Under the pieces are notes generated by a model. That model ran no database searches and was not told the origin of the DNA. It was given only the letters and a program-made list of their open reading frames with translations. From the NCBI GenBank assembly GCA_018970785.1, contig JAGWVR010000024.1:1-42258 (forward strand): a stretch of 42,258 nucleotides of DNA, in the 5' to 3' direction. This document shows, piece by piece, positions 8,006 to 20,575 of the stretch. Position 1 is the stretch's first letter. Each line of letters begins with the position of its first letter. Both the position numbers and the translations under genes were made by a program. Source of the DNA: Planctomycetota bacterium (GTDB lineage: Bacteria > Planctomycetota > Planctomycetia > Pirellulales > UBA1268).

Positions 8006-11000
8006 ATGCTCATCCGCGGTCGCGTGGACATGACCTCACTTTCTGGCGGCCCATCGACGCCGCGACGGACGTGGCTGCCCTTCCGGCCATCGGCAACGGC
8101 CGGTCGGCGCGGTGGTGGCTGGCGCGGCCGGCCCTGGATGCTCGCGATCGCCGCGCTGCTCCTGAACGGTCTGGATGGCATCCGCGCCGACGAGCCTTCG
8201 ACGGCGACGCTCACGACCCGCCGGCTGCTCGACGCGCTTGCCGAGCGGCAGATGAACGACGTCTCCCTGTGGGTTCTCGACCGCGTCGAAGCCGATGCCA
8301 CGGCCGACCGGGATCTCAAGGCCGAGGTTCCCTACCGGCGTGCCGAGGCGCTGGTCGCCGCCAGCCGCAGCGAGGCCACGGCCGCCAAACGGTCCGCTTT
8401 GCTCGACCGCGCGGCGGGGGAGATCGACCGGTTCCTGCAGACGGGGCCGAGCGGCGATCTGGCGATCACGGCCTACCAGCAGCTCGGCAACCTGTTGGTC
8501 GAGCGCGGCCGGGCGAAGCTCGAGCAGGCGAAGCGGCCGGGGGAAAACGCCGCGCCCCTCGCCGCCGAGGCGCTCGGGTTCTTCGACCAGGCGATCCGCG
8601 TCCTCGAAGGGCCGAAGCGCGAGCCCGGTGCCGAGATCACCTCCGTGAGCAGCGCCGAGGAGGCGGTTCTCAAGGAGTTGCGGCAGGTCGACGGGCAGCT
8701 CGCGGAAATCGCGGGACCCAAGGACGAGGGGGAGGCCAAACCGCGCCGTCCCGCGCGGCGCCCGGCGGCCGACACGAAGGCCCAGGAGAAGCTCGAGGAG
8801 CGGCAGGACATGCTCCGCGGGCAGCTCCTGAGCACTCGTCTGCTGGCCGCCGCTGCCTGGTTCGAGAAGGCCAAGGCACTGCCGCCGGGAACCAACGAGT
8901 GGCGCGAGACGATGGACGCCGCCGGCAACCGCTATCGTGAGCTGGCCGACAAGTACCCGAGCCGCGGCGCCGGCCTGTTCGCGCGGTACTACGAGGGGCG
9001 CACCTACGCCGCCAAGGGACTCGCCGAGGCGAACGCCGACGAGCGGAAGAAACTCGTCGACCGTGCCCTGGCGACGCTGGCGACGATCAACGGGCTGGAG
9101 GGGGATGCGGGGATCATCCCCGGCCTCCGCGCCAAGGGGATCGCGACGGCGCTCGAGTGCTGGCTCGACACCAAGAACTACGCTGCCTTCGACGACCGCC
9201 TGCAGCGCCTCGCGCTGGCCGCGGTGCCGGCCGATCGGCTCGACGCCGATTGGCTGGCGATGAAATACCGTGCCGCCCTGCTCCTCGAGCAGCGGGCCGC
9301 GGCCGACGACGACAAGGGCAAACGGACGGCGGCGCTGCGCGACGCGCGGAAACTGGCGCTCGAGGTGGCGCGGATCAACCGCGACTACGCCCGCGACGCG
9401 CGGTCCCTGCTCGAGCGCCTCGGCAGTTCCCTTCCCGACGACGGCGACGCGGCGGAATCGTTCGCCGGGGCGTTCGAGGCCGCCGGTGCGTCGCTCGCCG
9501 AGTTCCAGGCGAAACAGGCCGCGCTCAAGCAGGCGCGCGCGGCCGGTCAGCCCGGCGACGACGAGGCCGCCGCCGTGTCCGCGGCCCGTGACAAGGCGCT
9601 GGTGAGCGTCCGCAGGGTGATCGAGCGTGCCGGGCCTGACGACCGCGAGCAGCTCAACCAGGCGCGGTACTGGATGACGTTCCTGCTCTACGATGCGCGC
9701 CGGCTCCACGACGCCGCGGCGCTGGGTGATTTTCTCGTCACCCACTACCCCAATGCCCGCGGGAGCCGGCAGGCGGCGACGATCGCCATGGCCAGTTGGC
9801 AGCAGCTCGCCCGGAGCGGCCCCCAGCCGTGGCGGTCGGCCGCGCGCGACCGCTGCGCCGACGTCGCCGAGCGGATCATGCGGACCTGGCCCGCCGACGC
9901 CGAGGGGGCCGAAGCGGGCGTCATCGCGCTGGCCAGCGCCGGCGAGTCGCACGACGGCGCCCGGCTGGTCGAACTGATCGGCCGGATCCCCGACGGCTCG
10001 CCGCGGCGCGGTGAATTGCAGCTCCGCGGCGGTGCGGCCCTGTGGCGCGAGGTCCAGGAGCAGCGGCGCCTGCCCGCCGCGGAGCGTCTCCCCGAGGAGA
10101 CGGTCGCCGCCTGGCGCGACACGGCCGTGCGGTCGCTCGACGCCGGGCTGGCAGCCGTGCCCGAGGGGGCCCGGCCCGATGCCGCGACCGTCGCCGGTGC
10201 CCTGGCGCGGGCCCAGGTGGCGCTCGACGACGGCGACCTGCCGCGGGCGATGCAACTCCTCGACCACCCCGGCCATGGCCCCTGGACCGTCGTCAGCGTT
10301 GAGCCCGGCGATCCGGCGCTGGCCACCGGGCCGCTCGCGGAAGGTGCTCTGTCGGTGGCGCTGCGGGCGTTCATCCAGTCGTCGGCCACCGACCCCTCGG
10401 CGCTGGGCCGCGCCCAGCAGGCGATGGATCGGCTCGAAAAACTCGCCGGCACCGGTGCCGAGGCGTCCGCGAAACTGACCGCGATGTATCTGGCGATGGG
10501 GCGCGATCTCGAGGGGCAATTGGCCGAGTTGGCGGCCGAGGGCGCACAGACACCCGAGACGCAGGCGAAGCTCAAGGCCCTCGTCGGCGGGTTCGAGCAA
10601 TTTCTCGATGGCGTCGCCCGCCGCGACGCGAAGGTCTCGTCGCGGATGTGGGTCGGCAACACGTACCTCAGCCTCGGCGCCGGCGGCGGTGCCGCGGGGG
10701 TGGGGCGCGAGCGGGCCGCCGGTTTCCTCGACAAGGCGGTGAAGTCGTTCGAGGGGGTGCTGTCCACCGGGGGAGACGAGGTCGCGCGATTCGAGCCGTC
10801 GATCCGCCTCCGGCTCGCCGGCGCCTACCGCGAGCTGGGGCGGTTCGACGAGGCGCTCACGCACCTCGACTGGGTGCTCTCCGATCCGAAGCGGCAAAAC
10901 GCCCTCGACGTCCAGCTCCAGGCCGCCGAACTGCTCCAGGCCGCCGGCGAGAAGGCGGCTGACAAGGCCCGTGCCGAGACGTTCCTCCGCGAATCGATCG

Positions 11001-11353
11001 TCGGCCGGACGGCCGGCAAGAGCGTCGCCTGGGGCTGGGGCGGGATCGCGTCGAAGCTCTCCCGTCAGGCCTTCGCGTCGGAGGATCCCCGCGCCCTCGA
11101 GGCCCGGGCCCGCTTCTTCGACGCACGCTACCGTGTCGCCGCCGCCCGGCTCCTCCAGGCCCGCCGCAGCGACTCCCAGCGCGCCAAGCTGCTCGACATG
11201 GCGTTCAACGACGTCGCCATCACCTACAAGCTCTACCCCGGCCTCGGTGGCGAGGCCTCGCGTGCCCGTTTCGACAAGCTCCTCCGCGAGATCCAGAAGG
11301 AGCGTGGCGCGCCCAGCCCGTCGGGCCTCGCCGAACTGGAGAACGCAGGATGA
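8006..11353 (+). CDS. Large secreted TPR-like alpha-helical protein
   Basis: The 1115-residue protein has a long basic N-terminus, then a hydrophobic segment at about 44-56 and a likely signal cleavage site near residue 61. It is therefore probably exported. Nearly all the rest is Ala/Leu/Arg-rich helix with TPR-like patterns. Examples are AYQQLGNLLVERGRAKLEQA near 150 and IRLRLAGAYRELGRFDEALTHLDWVL near 932. A highly charged segment (about 225-270, rich in K, R and E) may be coiled coil. Either the ATG at 8006 or the one at 8030 could be the start. The stop codon overlaps the next TPR gene by 4 bases (ATGA), and exbB-exbD-exbD follow. The function is unknown; context suggests a periplasmic scaffold working with the TolQ/TolR-like proteins. 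Confidence 0.82.
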   Translation: MLIRGRVDMTSLSGGPSTPRRTWLPFRPSATAGRRGGGWRGRPWMLAIAALLLNGLDGIRADEPSTATLTTRRLLDALAERQMNDVSLWVLDRVEADATADRDLKAEVPYRRAEALVAASRSEATAAKRSALLDRAAGEIDRFLQTGPSGDLAITAYQQLGNLLVERGRAKLEQAKRPGENAAPLAAEALGFFDQAIRVLEGPKREPGAEITSVSSAEEAVLKELRQVDGQLAEIAGPKDEGEAKPRRPARRPAADTKAQEKLEERQDMLRGQLLSTRLLAAAAWFEKAKALPPGTNEWRETMDAAGNRYRELADKYPSRGAGLFARYYEGRTYAAKGLAEANADERKKLVDRALATLATINGLEGDAGIIPGLRAKGIATALECWLDTKNYAAFDDRLQRLALAAVPADRLDADWLAMKYRAALLLEQRAAADDDKGKRTAALRDARKLALEVARINRDYARDARSLLERLGSSLPDDGDAAESFAGAFEAAGASLAEFQAKQAALKQARAAGQPGDDEAAAVSAARDKALVSVRRVIERAGPDDREQLNQARYWMTFLLYDARRLHDAAALGDFLVTHYPNARGSRQAATIAMASWQQLARSGPQPWRSAARDRCADVAERIMRTWPADAEGAEAGVIALASAGESHDGARLVELIGRIPDGSPRRGELQLRGGAALWREVQEQRRLPAAERLPEETVAAWRDTAVRSLDAGLAAVPEGARPDAATVAGALARAQVALDDGDLPRAMQLLDHPGHGPWTVVSVEPGDPALATGPLAEGALSVALRAFIQSSATDPSALGRAQQAMDRLEKLAGTGAEASAKLTAMYLAMGRDLEGQLAELAAEGAQTPETQAKLKALVGGFEQFLDGVARRDAKVSSRMWVGNTYLSLGAGGGAAGVGRERAAGFLDKAVKSFEGVLSTGGDEVARFEPSIRLRLAGAYRELGRFDEALTHLDWVLSDPKRQNALDVQLQAAELLQAAGEKAADKARAETFLRESIVGRTAGKSVAWGWGGIASKLSRQAFASEDPRALEARARFFDARYRVAAARLLQARRSDSQRAKLLDMAFNDVAITYKLYPGLGGEASRARFDKLLREIQKERGAPSPSGLAELENAG

Positions 11354-12591
11354 TCCGTGCCCCCGCCCCCAGCCGACGGTCGACGGCGCCGAGCGCGACC
11401 GTGGTTGTCCCTGGACGAAGCCCTCTGATGCCAGTGTCCACCGGGCCGCTGGTGACCGGGGCGACCGCGGGAAACGCCGGGGGGCTCCCGGGGCGCCGTC
11501 GGCCGGATCGGGCGGCCGATCGTTTTTTCCACGGTCTGCTGGCGGCCGTTGGCGGGTTTGTTGTCGCGGCGCTGCTGGCGCCGCTGGCCGGCGCCCAGAC
11601 CACCGACCGGATCGTGACGACCGACGGCACCTTGACGGGCAAGATCACCGGTCTGAGCCCCGACGAAGTGCAGCTCGAGGATCGGGCCGGCGAGATCCGC
11701 CGCGTGCCGATCGATCGGCTCAAGGACGTGCAATTCGCCGGCGAGCCGCAGTCGCTGCGGTCGGCGCGGGGAATGCTGGCGCGGGGGCGCGCCGCCGAGG
11801 CCCTCGCGGAGATCGCCAAGGTCGAGGCCGCCGAGCTCGACGGCGTCGAGGCTCCGATCCTCGCCGACATGGACTACGTCAAGGCGGTCGCTGCCGGGCG
11901 GGTGGCCCTGGCCACCGGCGCCGATCCGCGCGACGCCGGCAGGTTGGTCAACGAGTTCCTCGGCAAGCACGCCTCCGGACACCATTTCTACGAAGCCCAG
12001 GAGTTGCTCGGCGACCTCCTCGCCCGCGCGGGGCGCGGCGACAACGCCCTCGCCGCCTACGCGCTGCTCGCCAAGGGGCCGCCGGCCTTCAAGGTCAGGG
12101 CGGCCGCGGCCCGGGCGCGGATGATGCTCGAGCAGAGGAAGTTCGCCGAGGCGCTCACCGAGTTCGACGCGGCGCTGGCGGTCGATGCCGGAGACGATGC
12201 CGGCAGCGCACAGAAGCGCGCCGCCGCGCTGGGGCGGGCGCGGTGCCTGATCGGACTGGGGCGGAACGACGACGCGATCGCCGTCGCCCGTGGCGCGATC
12301 GCGCAATCCAACCCCGAGGAGGGGGAGACGCTGGCGGTGGCCTACAACACGCTGGGGTCCGCCTACCGGGCCACCGGCGCCAACGACCAGGACGCCCTGA
12401 TCGCGTTTCTCACCGTCGATTTGGTCTACAACGGCTCCCCCGAGGCCCACGCCGAGGCGCTGTGGAACCTCGCGGAACTGTGGGAGCGGGGACAGAATCC
12501 CGAGCGCGCACGCGAAGCCCGCGCCACCCTGGAAGCGAGTTATCCCGGCAGCCGTTGGGCGAAGCAGGCCGCCACCCCGAAAGCGTCCTGA
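11350..12591 (+). CDS. Secreted TPR protein with N-terminal beta-rich segment
   Basis: The 413-residue protein starts at an ATG that overlaps the previous stop (ATGA), so translation is probably coupled. A hydrophobic stretch at about 60-79 and AGA before Gln83 make a plausible export signal, with a long, positively charged N-region. ATG 11428 (residue 27) is an alternative start. Residues of about 87-126 (VTTDGTLTGKITGLSPDEVQ and on) look like a small beta-barrel fold seen before TPRs in planctomycete proteins. TPR-like helices run from about 130 to the end. Together with the 1115-residue protein it may form an envelope complex served by the ExbB/ExbD proteins downstream. Confidence 0.8.
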   Translation: MIRAPAPSRRSTAPSATVVVPGRSPLMPVSTGPLVTGATAGNAGGLPGRRRPDRAADRFFHGLLAAVGGFVVAALLAPLAGAQTTDRIVTTDGTLTGKITGLSPDEVQLEDRAGEIRRVPIDRLKDVQFAGEPQSLRSARGMLARGRAAEALAEIAKVEAAELDGVEAPILADMDYVKAVAAGRVALATGADPRDAGRLVNEFLGKHASGHHFYEAQELLGDLLARAGRGDNALAAYALLAKGPPAFKVRAAAARARMMLEQRKFAEALTEFDAALAVDAGDDAGSAQKRAAALGRARCLIGLGRNDDAIAVARGAIAQSNPEEGETLAVAYNTLGSAYRATGANDQDALIAFLTVDLVYNGSPEAHAEALWNLAELWERGQNPERAREARATLEASYPGSRWAKQAATPKAS

Positions 12592-12614
12592 GGAACCGGA
12601 GTCGGCGGGGAGCT

Positions 12615-12644
12615 TTGCCCCCTGCGACGCACGTGGAATACGAT
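12615..12644 (+). promoter_or_regulatory. Putative promoter of exbB-exbD-exbD
   Basis: TTGCCC at 12615-12620 and TACGAT at 12639-12644 are separated by 18 bases, in the 86-base gap before exbB. It would allow the channel genes to be transcribed apart from the TPR genes. Confidence 0.45.
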
Positions 12645-12677
12645 CCTGTCCGAATCGATCCCCCCGAGGAGTGCGGC

Positions 12678-13592
12678 ATGGCGAGCGGAACGAGCGAACG
12701 ACGGACCGGCGGGGCACGGCTGGCGTCGATCGTGGCGCTGTACGGCGGAATGATCCTGCAGGCCGCGGCGGGGCTGCCGGGCGGCGTGCCCGGCCTCGCG
12801 ATGGTCGCCCTGCCGGCGGCGCTCGTCGTCGCGCCGGCGGCAGCGTATGCCCAGGACGACGCCGCCGACGAGGCCCCAGCCGAGGAAGGCGAGAGCATGC
12901 TCGTCTTCTACTACAAGGCGCTCGGGCTGCGGTACGTGATCGTGTTCCTCGTGCTGTCGTTCCTGCTGGTCGCGCTGTTGGTGATGTGTTTTCTGCAGAT
13001 CCGGCGGCAGGTGCTCATCCCGCCGGCGCTGCGCGACGGATTCAAGGCCCACCTCGACAACAAGGAATACCAGCAGGCCTACGAGTTGGCGAAGTCCGAC
13101 GATTCCTACCTCGGCCGCGTCCTCGCCGCCGGGATGGGGAAGCTCCAGGCGGGCTACCCTGCCGCGGTCGAGGCGATGCAGGAGGTCGAGGCCGAGGAGT
13201 CGATGAAGCTCGACCACAAGGTGAGCTACATCTCACTGATCGGGGCGCTGGCGCCGATGTTCGGCCTGCTCGGCACGGTCGACGGGATGGTGTCGGCGTT
13301 CATGGTGATCGCCAAGAGCGCCACCGCCCCGAAGCCGTCGGAGCTCGCGATCGGCATCTCCCAGGCGTTGATCACGACGCTCATCGGCCTGTGGCTGGCG
13401 ATCCCGGCGATCGCCTGTTTCGCGCTGTTCCGCAACTGGCTCCAGCGGCTCAACGGCGAGGTCGACGAGGAGGCGCTGGCGCTGATGGAACGGTTCGAGA
13501 GCATGGGGACGAAGACGGCCCGCGGAGCCACCGGTTCGGGCGCCGGTTCGGCGGCGGCAGCGGGACGCGAGGATCGCACCCATGGCGCGTAG
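12678..13592 (+). CDS. MotA/TolQ/ExbB proton channel family protein
   Basis: The 304-residue inner-membrane protein is the stator-type component of a proton-driven energy transducer. It has an N-terminal signal-like region (1-58, ending YAQ) and a short acidic periplasmic segment (59-74). Membrane spans lie at about 85-107, 184-210 and 225-250. The signature ISLIGALAPMFGLLGTVDGM is at about 185-204 and the last span contains the conserved Thr pattern ALITTLIGLWLAIPA. The start has a GAGGA site at 12666-12670. Its end overlaps the first exbD by 11 bases, so the genes are co-translated. The extra N-terminal signal and acidic stretch are unlike E. coli ExbB, but long N-termini occur in other ExbB groups. 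Confidence 0.92.
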   Translation: MASGTSERRTGGARLASIVALYGGMILQAAAGLPGGVPGLAMVALPAALVVAPAAAYAQDDAADEAPAEEGESMLVFYYKALGLRYVIVFLVLSFLLVALLVMCFLQIRRQVLIPPALRDGFKAHLDNKEYQQAYELAKSDDSYLGRVLAAGMGKLQAGYPAAVEAMQEVEAEESMKLDHKVSYISLIGALAPMFGLLGTVDGMVSAFMVIAKSATAPKPSELAIGISQALITTLIGLWLAIPAIACFALFRNWLQRLNGEVDEEALALMERFESMGTKTARGATGSGAGSAAAAGREDRTHGA

Positions 13593-14025
13593 GCCCACCA
13601 CGGCGGGGCCGCCGACCACCGACATCGACATGACGCCGATGATCGACATGACGTTCCAGTTGATCACGTTCTTCATGTTCGTGATGAACTTCTCCGAGGC
13701 CGAGCAGGACGAGCGGATCCGGCTGCCGCTCAGCCAACTCGCCAAGCCGTCGGATCGCATCGTCGAGAAGCCGCTCACGCTCCAGCTCACCAGCGCCGGG
13801 TCGGTGATCTACGCCGGCGAGTTGGTCGCCGTCCGCGACATCGGCGGCTACCTGGAACGCGAGAAGACGGTGATGCGCGACGCCGGGCGCGAGCCCGCCG
13901 GGGCGACGGTGATCATCCGGGCCGACGGCCGGTCGAAGACCGGCGAGGTCCAGGAGATCATCCGCATCTGCCAGGAGAAGGGGTTCGAACGCTTCGCCCT
14001 CCGGGCCCAGTACGACGAGGGGTAG
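13582..14025 (+). CDS. ExbD/TolR family biopolymer transport protein, copy 1
   Basis: The 147-residue protein has one membrane span (about 23-40) preceded by the family motif DIDMTPMIDMTFQL, with the proton-pathway aspartate at D22. The rest is a periplasmic domain containing TVIIRADGRSKTGEVQEIIRICQEKGF, a normal TolR/ExbD feature. It overlaps exbB by 11 bases and is followed 4 bases later by a second exbD. The two copies are clearly divergent, so they probably play different roles in one complex. Confidence 0.93.
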   Translation: MARRPTTAGPPTTDIDMTPMIDMTFQLITFFMFVMNFSEAEQDERIRLPLSQLAKPSDRIVEKPLTLQLTSAGSVIYAGELVAVRDIGGYLEREKTVMRDAGREPAGATVIIRADGRSKTGEVQEIIRICQEKGFERFALRAQYDEG

Positions 14026-14029
14026 CACG

Positions 14030-14527
14030 ATGCGACGGCGGGCCGCCAGCACGCTCGGCGACAAAGTCGAGATCAACATGACGCCGATGATCGACGTCGT
14101 GTTCCAGTTGATGTCGTTCTTCATGTGCACCCTCAAGGTGGTCGCGCCGGAGGGGGATTTCGACGTCCGCATGCCCCTGGCGACGGCGGCTGCGGCCGTT
14201 CCCGACGACCAGCAGGTGCCGCCGATCCGCGTGCGCCTCGCCGCGAATCCCGACGGCCAGCTCGCCGGGATCACGATGAACGGCGCCCCGATCGCCGACT
14301 TCGCCGAGCTGCGCCGCAAGGTGGTCGGGTTGGTGGGCGATGCCCGCGGCCCCAACTCGCTCGCCGAGCGGACCGAGGTCGAGTTCGACTGCGACTACGG
14401 TCTCCGCTACTTCAACGTCGTGCAGGCGATCACCGCGGTGTCGGGCACGGTCGAGGACGGCCGGATCGTCGAGCTGGTGCGGAAGATCAAGTTCACGCCG
14501 CCGAAACGAGGCGCGCCGCGCGGCTGA
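14030..14527 (+). CDS. ExbD/TolR family biopolymer transport protein, copy 2
   Basis: The 165-residue second TolR-like protein keeps INMTPMIDVVFQL with D22 and a single membrane span (about 19-36). Its periplasmic part is different from copy 1, longer, and ends in a basic tail. It is the last gene of the plus-strand block and converges with xerD after 19 bases, with no obvious terminator between. A set of one TolQ and two TolR proteins is the arrangement seen in the Myxococcus AglRQS machinery; that comparison is composition only. Confidence 0.92.
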   Translation: MRRRAASTLGDKVEINMTPMIDVVFQLMSFFMCTLKVVAPEGDFDVRMPLATAAAAVPDDQQVPPIRVRLAANPDGQLAGITMNGAPIADFAELRRKVVGLVGDARGPNSLAERTEVEFDCDYGLRYFNVVQAITAVSGTVEDGRIVELVRKIKFTPPKRGAPRG

Positions 14528-14546
14528 TGGCGTGGTCGGACGCGTC

Positions 14547-15532
14547 TCAGCCGCGCGGGTGGAAGCGGCCGTGGACCCGGCGGAGCCGCCCCGAATCGAC
14601 GTGCGTGTAACGCTGCGTCGTGGCGATGCTCGAATGGCCGAGCATCTCCTGCACGTGGCGGAGGTCGACGCCGCCGGCCACGAGGTGGGTGGCGAACGAG
14701 TGCCGCAGCGTGTGGGGACCGATGTCGGCGGGGATCCCCGCGGCGGCGGCATGGTGGCGGACGAGCTCCCAGATGCGCATCCGCGACAGGCGATTGCCCC
14801 GCGACGACACCACCGCCCAGTCCGCCGCGTTCCCCGCGGTCCATTCGCGCCGCGGCCCCTCGAACCAGGCCGTCAGGGCGTCGATCGCCCGCTTGCCGAG
14901 GGGCACGACGCGCTGCTTGTTTCCCTTCCCGCGGCAGGTGCAGTAGCGCTCGGCGAGGTGGACGTCGGCCAGCCGCATCCCCGACACCTCCGATGCCCGG
15001 CAGCCGGTCGCGTAGAGGAGCTCGAGGAGTGCCCGGTCGCGGAGGCCGTGGGCGGCACGCGCGTCGGGAGCGGCCAGCAGCCGATCGACCTGCCGTGGGG
15101 ACAGGGTCGCCGGCATCGTGTCGTCGCGCCGGGAGGCGGCGAGGGCCGTCGCCGGGCTGTCGACCACGAGCCCCTCGAGCTGGAGGAAGGCGTAGAACAC
15201 CCGCAGCGTCGCCGCCTGCCGGGCGATGCTCGCGCGGGCCAGGCCCCGGCGTGCCAGCGTTGCGACGTAGTCGCCGAGGACGGTCACCGAGGCGGTGGTC
15301 GCCGGCCGGCCCCCGAGCCACTCGGCGAACGTGGCGAGGTCCCGGCGGTAGGCGGCCTGGGTGTTGTCGGCGAGGCTCCGCTCGTGCCGGATGTAGCGGA
15401 GGAAGCGGTCGGTGAGGGAGGCGATCGACTCCGCCTCGCCCGGTGCGGCGGGGGCGTCGGAGAACAGGATCTGCCGCGGACCCCGTCGCCCGGCGGGACG
15501 GCCGGCGGCGCCCGCCGCCGGCTCGCCTTCGG

Positions 15533-15536
<4 letters not shown>
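14547..15536 (-). CDS. Tyrosine recombinase XerC/XerD
   Basis: The 329-residue protein is a site-specific recombinase of the Xer type, which resolves chromosome dimers at dif sites. It has the N-terminal SAM-like core-binding domain (about 39-125) and the catalytic domain (about 140-320). The catalytic set is complete: R180 (GCRASE), K204, H275 and R278 (HTLRHSF), H301 (LGHSS) and Y310. It is about 25 residues longer at the N-terminus than usual. The GTG start overlaps the metH stop (GTGA), and no other plausible start exists before the domain. It shows no att site or mobile cargo, so it looks like a housekeeping gene. Whether it is XerC or XerD cannot be decided from sequence alone. Confidence 0.93.
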
Positions 15537-19210
<3,674 letters not shown>

Positions 19211-19268
19211 GGGGGCGAGTGGGGGGGATGGGAAGGAAATGCGGCGCGACGGTCTGGAAAGCACTGTC

Positions 19269-19274
19269 ATGATA
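19269..19274 (-). promoter_or_regulatory. Possible -10 box of metH
   Basis: On the minus strand TATCAT lies here, about 59 bases before the metH start. No good -35 box is seen at the proper spacing, so this is weak. Confidence 0.3.
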
Positions 19275-19416
19275 GGACGGCGGGTCGAAACAGAAACCCC
19301 GAGCCGTCCACCGCCCCGTTGGCGCTCAAGGTGGCCCCGGGCGGCGGTCGATGCGCCACCGTCGGAGGGACGGGCCGTCTGCCGGGCCCGTCGCGGCCAT
19401 CCCCGGACACACCGCC

Positions 19417-19932
19417 ATGGATCGACTCGACGCCGCGTTTCTCGCCCGCACCGGCCGCGGTGACGCCGGTCGCGCGGCGCCACCCGGGGGGGTGAGCGCC
19501 TCGGCAGCGGAGCCGGTCGGGCCCATGCACCGCCTCGCCGACGCGGTGCTCGCGGCCGGTTGCCGGGTCGTGGCTGTCGCGGGTGCCGGCAGCGGTGCGG
19601 CCAGTCGGGTGCTGGTGGCCGGGATCGTCCGCGCGCTTGCCGCCCAGGGCCGTGTGGTGGGGCACCGTGACGGCCCGGTCCTCCGCGCCGTTCCCGACGA
19701 GCCGGGTGCCGCGGGGGGCATCGTCGTCGTGCGCTGCGGCGACTGGTTTCCCCCCGGGGCCGTCAACCACCGTCGGCTGGTGAGCCTGGCCTGCGGCTGC
19801 GAGGGGGTGATCCTCGTGACGGCCTCGCCCCTGCCCTGCCCCGCCCACGTTGCGGCGCTCCGGGCGCTGGGCATCGCCGTCGTGGCGACGCTCCCCGCCG
19901 CAAGCTCCACCGGTCAGGAGTCGGCGGCATGA
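19417..19932 (+). CDS. P-loop-like protein without the Walker A lysine, unknown function
   Basis: The 171-residue protein has a Rossmann-type beta strand and a glycine-rich loop, [20 protein letters not shown] at about 51-70. The loop resembles a Walker A motif, but no Lys stands at the usual position, so ATP hydrolysis in the ordinary way is doubtful. A second strand ([10 protein letters not shown]) and a third ([11 protein letters not shown]) follow, as in MinD/BY-kinase-like folds; this resemblance is an inference from pattern. Its stop overlaps the start of the next gene (ATGA), and that gene also lacks the lysine. The start could be the ATG at 19351, but 19417 is the more compact choice; neither has a clear ribosome site. 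Confidence 0.65.
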   Translation: MDRLDAAFLARTGRGDAGRAAPPGGVSASAAEPVGPMHRLADAVLAAGCRVVAVAGAGSGAASRVLVAGIVRALAAQGRVVGHRDGPVLRAVPDEPGAAGGIVVVRCGDWFPPGAVNHRRLVSLACGCEGVILVTASPLPCPAHVAALRALGIAVVATLPAASSTGQESAA

Positions 19933-20567
19933 ACGGCGGCCCGACGTGGACGCCGCGGCTGACCGGAGGGCAGGAAGCAGCCTGCGCGCGGGTTCTCTAC
20001 GCCCTCGAGCGCCCCGCGGGCGTGGCGATCCTCTGCGGGCCGGCCGGGACCGGCGTCTCGACGCTGCTCCACGAGATTCTCCGCCGCACGCGCGGCGGGG
20101 AGGCGCGCCTCGCGCGGTCGGTCGACGCGGCGCAGCGGCTGCTCGCCACCGATGGACTCGCGACGCTCCTCGTCGACGATGCGCACCTCGCCACTGCGGC
20201 CGCGCTCGGCGACCTGGTCGAGTCGGCCGAGGAAGCCCGGCACCCGGGCCTCGTCCTCGGCGGTCAGGGCCGTCTGCTCACGCTCCTCCACCGCGCCCCG
20301 GCACTCGACGCCCGCGTCCAAGTCCGGGCGGTTCTCCAGCCGCTGACGCCGGCCGAGACCGCGACGATCGCCCACGAGTTCCGTCCGGCCGTGCGCTGGG
20401 GACCAGACAGCCTCCGCGTGCTCCACGACATCGCGGGCGGGATTCCTGCGGGCGTCGTCAGGCTCGTCGAACTGTGCGCCGTGGTCGCCGCCGCCGAGCC
20501 GGCCCGGCCGATCGAGGCCGCCGACGTCGAGGCGATCCACGTGCGGCTGACGACGACGGCCGCGTGA
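19929..20567 (+). CDS. ExeA-like AAA ATPase fold protein with degenerate Walker A
   Basis: This 212-residue protein resembles the AAA ATPases of the ExeA/GspA type (AAA_22). The order of motifs is right: ILCGPAGTGVST at 34-45, then LLVDDAH at 80-86 as Walker B, then an arginine-rich lid. The lysine of Walker A (GxxGxGK[ST]) is replaced by Val43, while the Walker B aspartates remain. ExeA-type ATPases are also found with exopolysaccharide tyrosine-kinase genes in PEP-CTERM loci, and the upstream partner might be the matching half. That is inference only. It is translationally coupled to the upstream gene and converges with thiO after 8 bases. Confidence 0.72.
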   Translation: MNGGPTWTPRLTGGQEAACARVLYALERPAGVAILCGPAGTGVSTLLHEILRRTRGGEARLARSVDAAQRLLATDGLATLLVDDAHLATAAALGDLVESAEEARHPGLVLGGQGRLLTLLHRAPALDARVQVRAVLQPLTPAETATIAHEFRPAVRWGPDSLRVLHDIAGGIPAGVVRLVELCAVVAAAEPARPIEAADVEAIHVRLTTTAA

Positions 20568-20575
20568 CCGTCGGC

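Noticed and set aside
8036-10897. A 953-residue minus-strand frame opposite the large TPR protein
   Set aside because: It has no domain and biased composition. The plus-strand frame has a signal sequence, helical repeats and good coupling to the next gene.
19211-19416. Possible cobalamin or SAM riboswitch upstream of metH
   Set aside because: No B12-box-like sequence or SAM riboswitch pairing pattern was visible in the 200-base gap.
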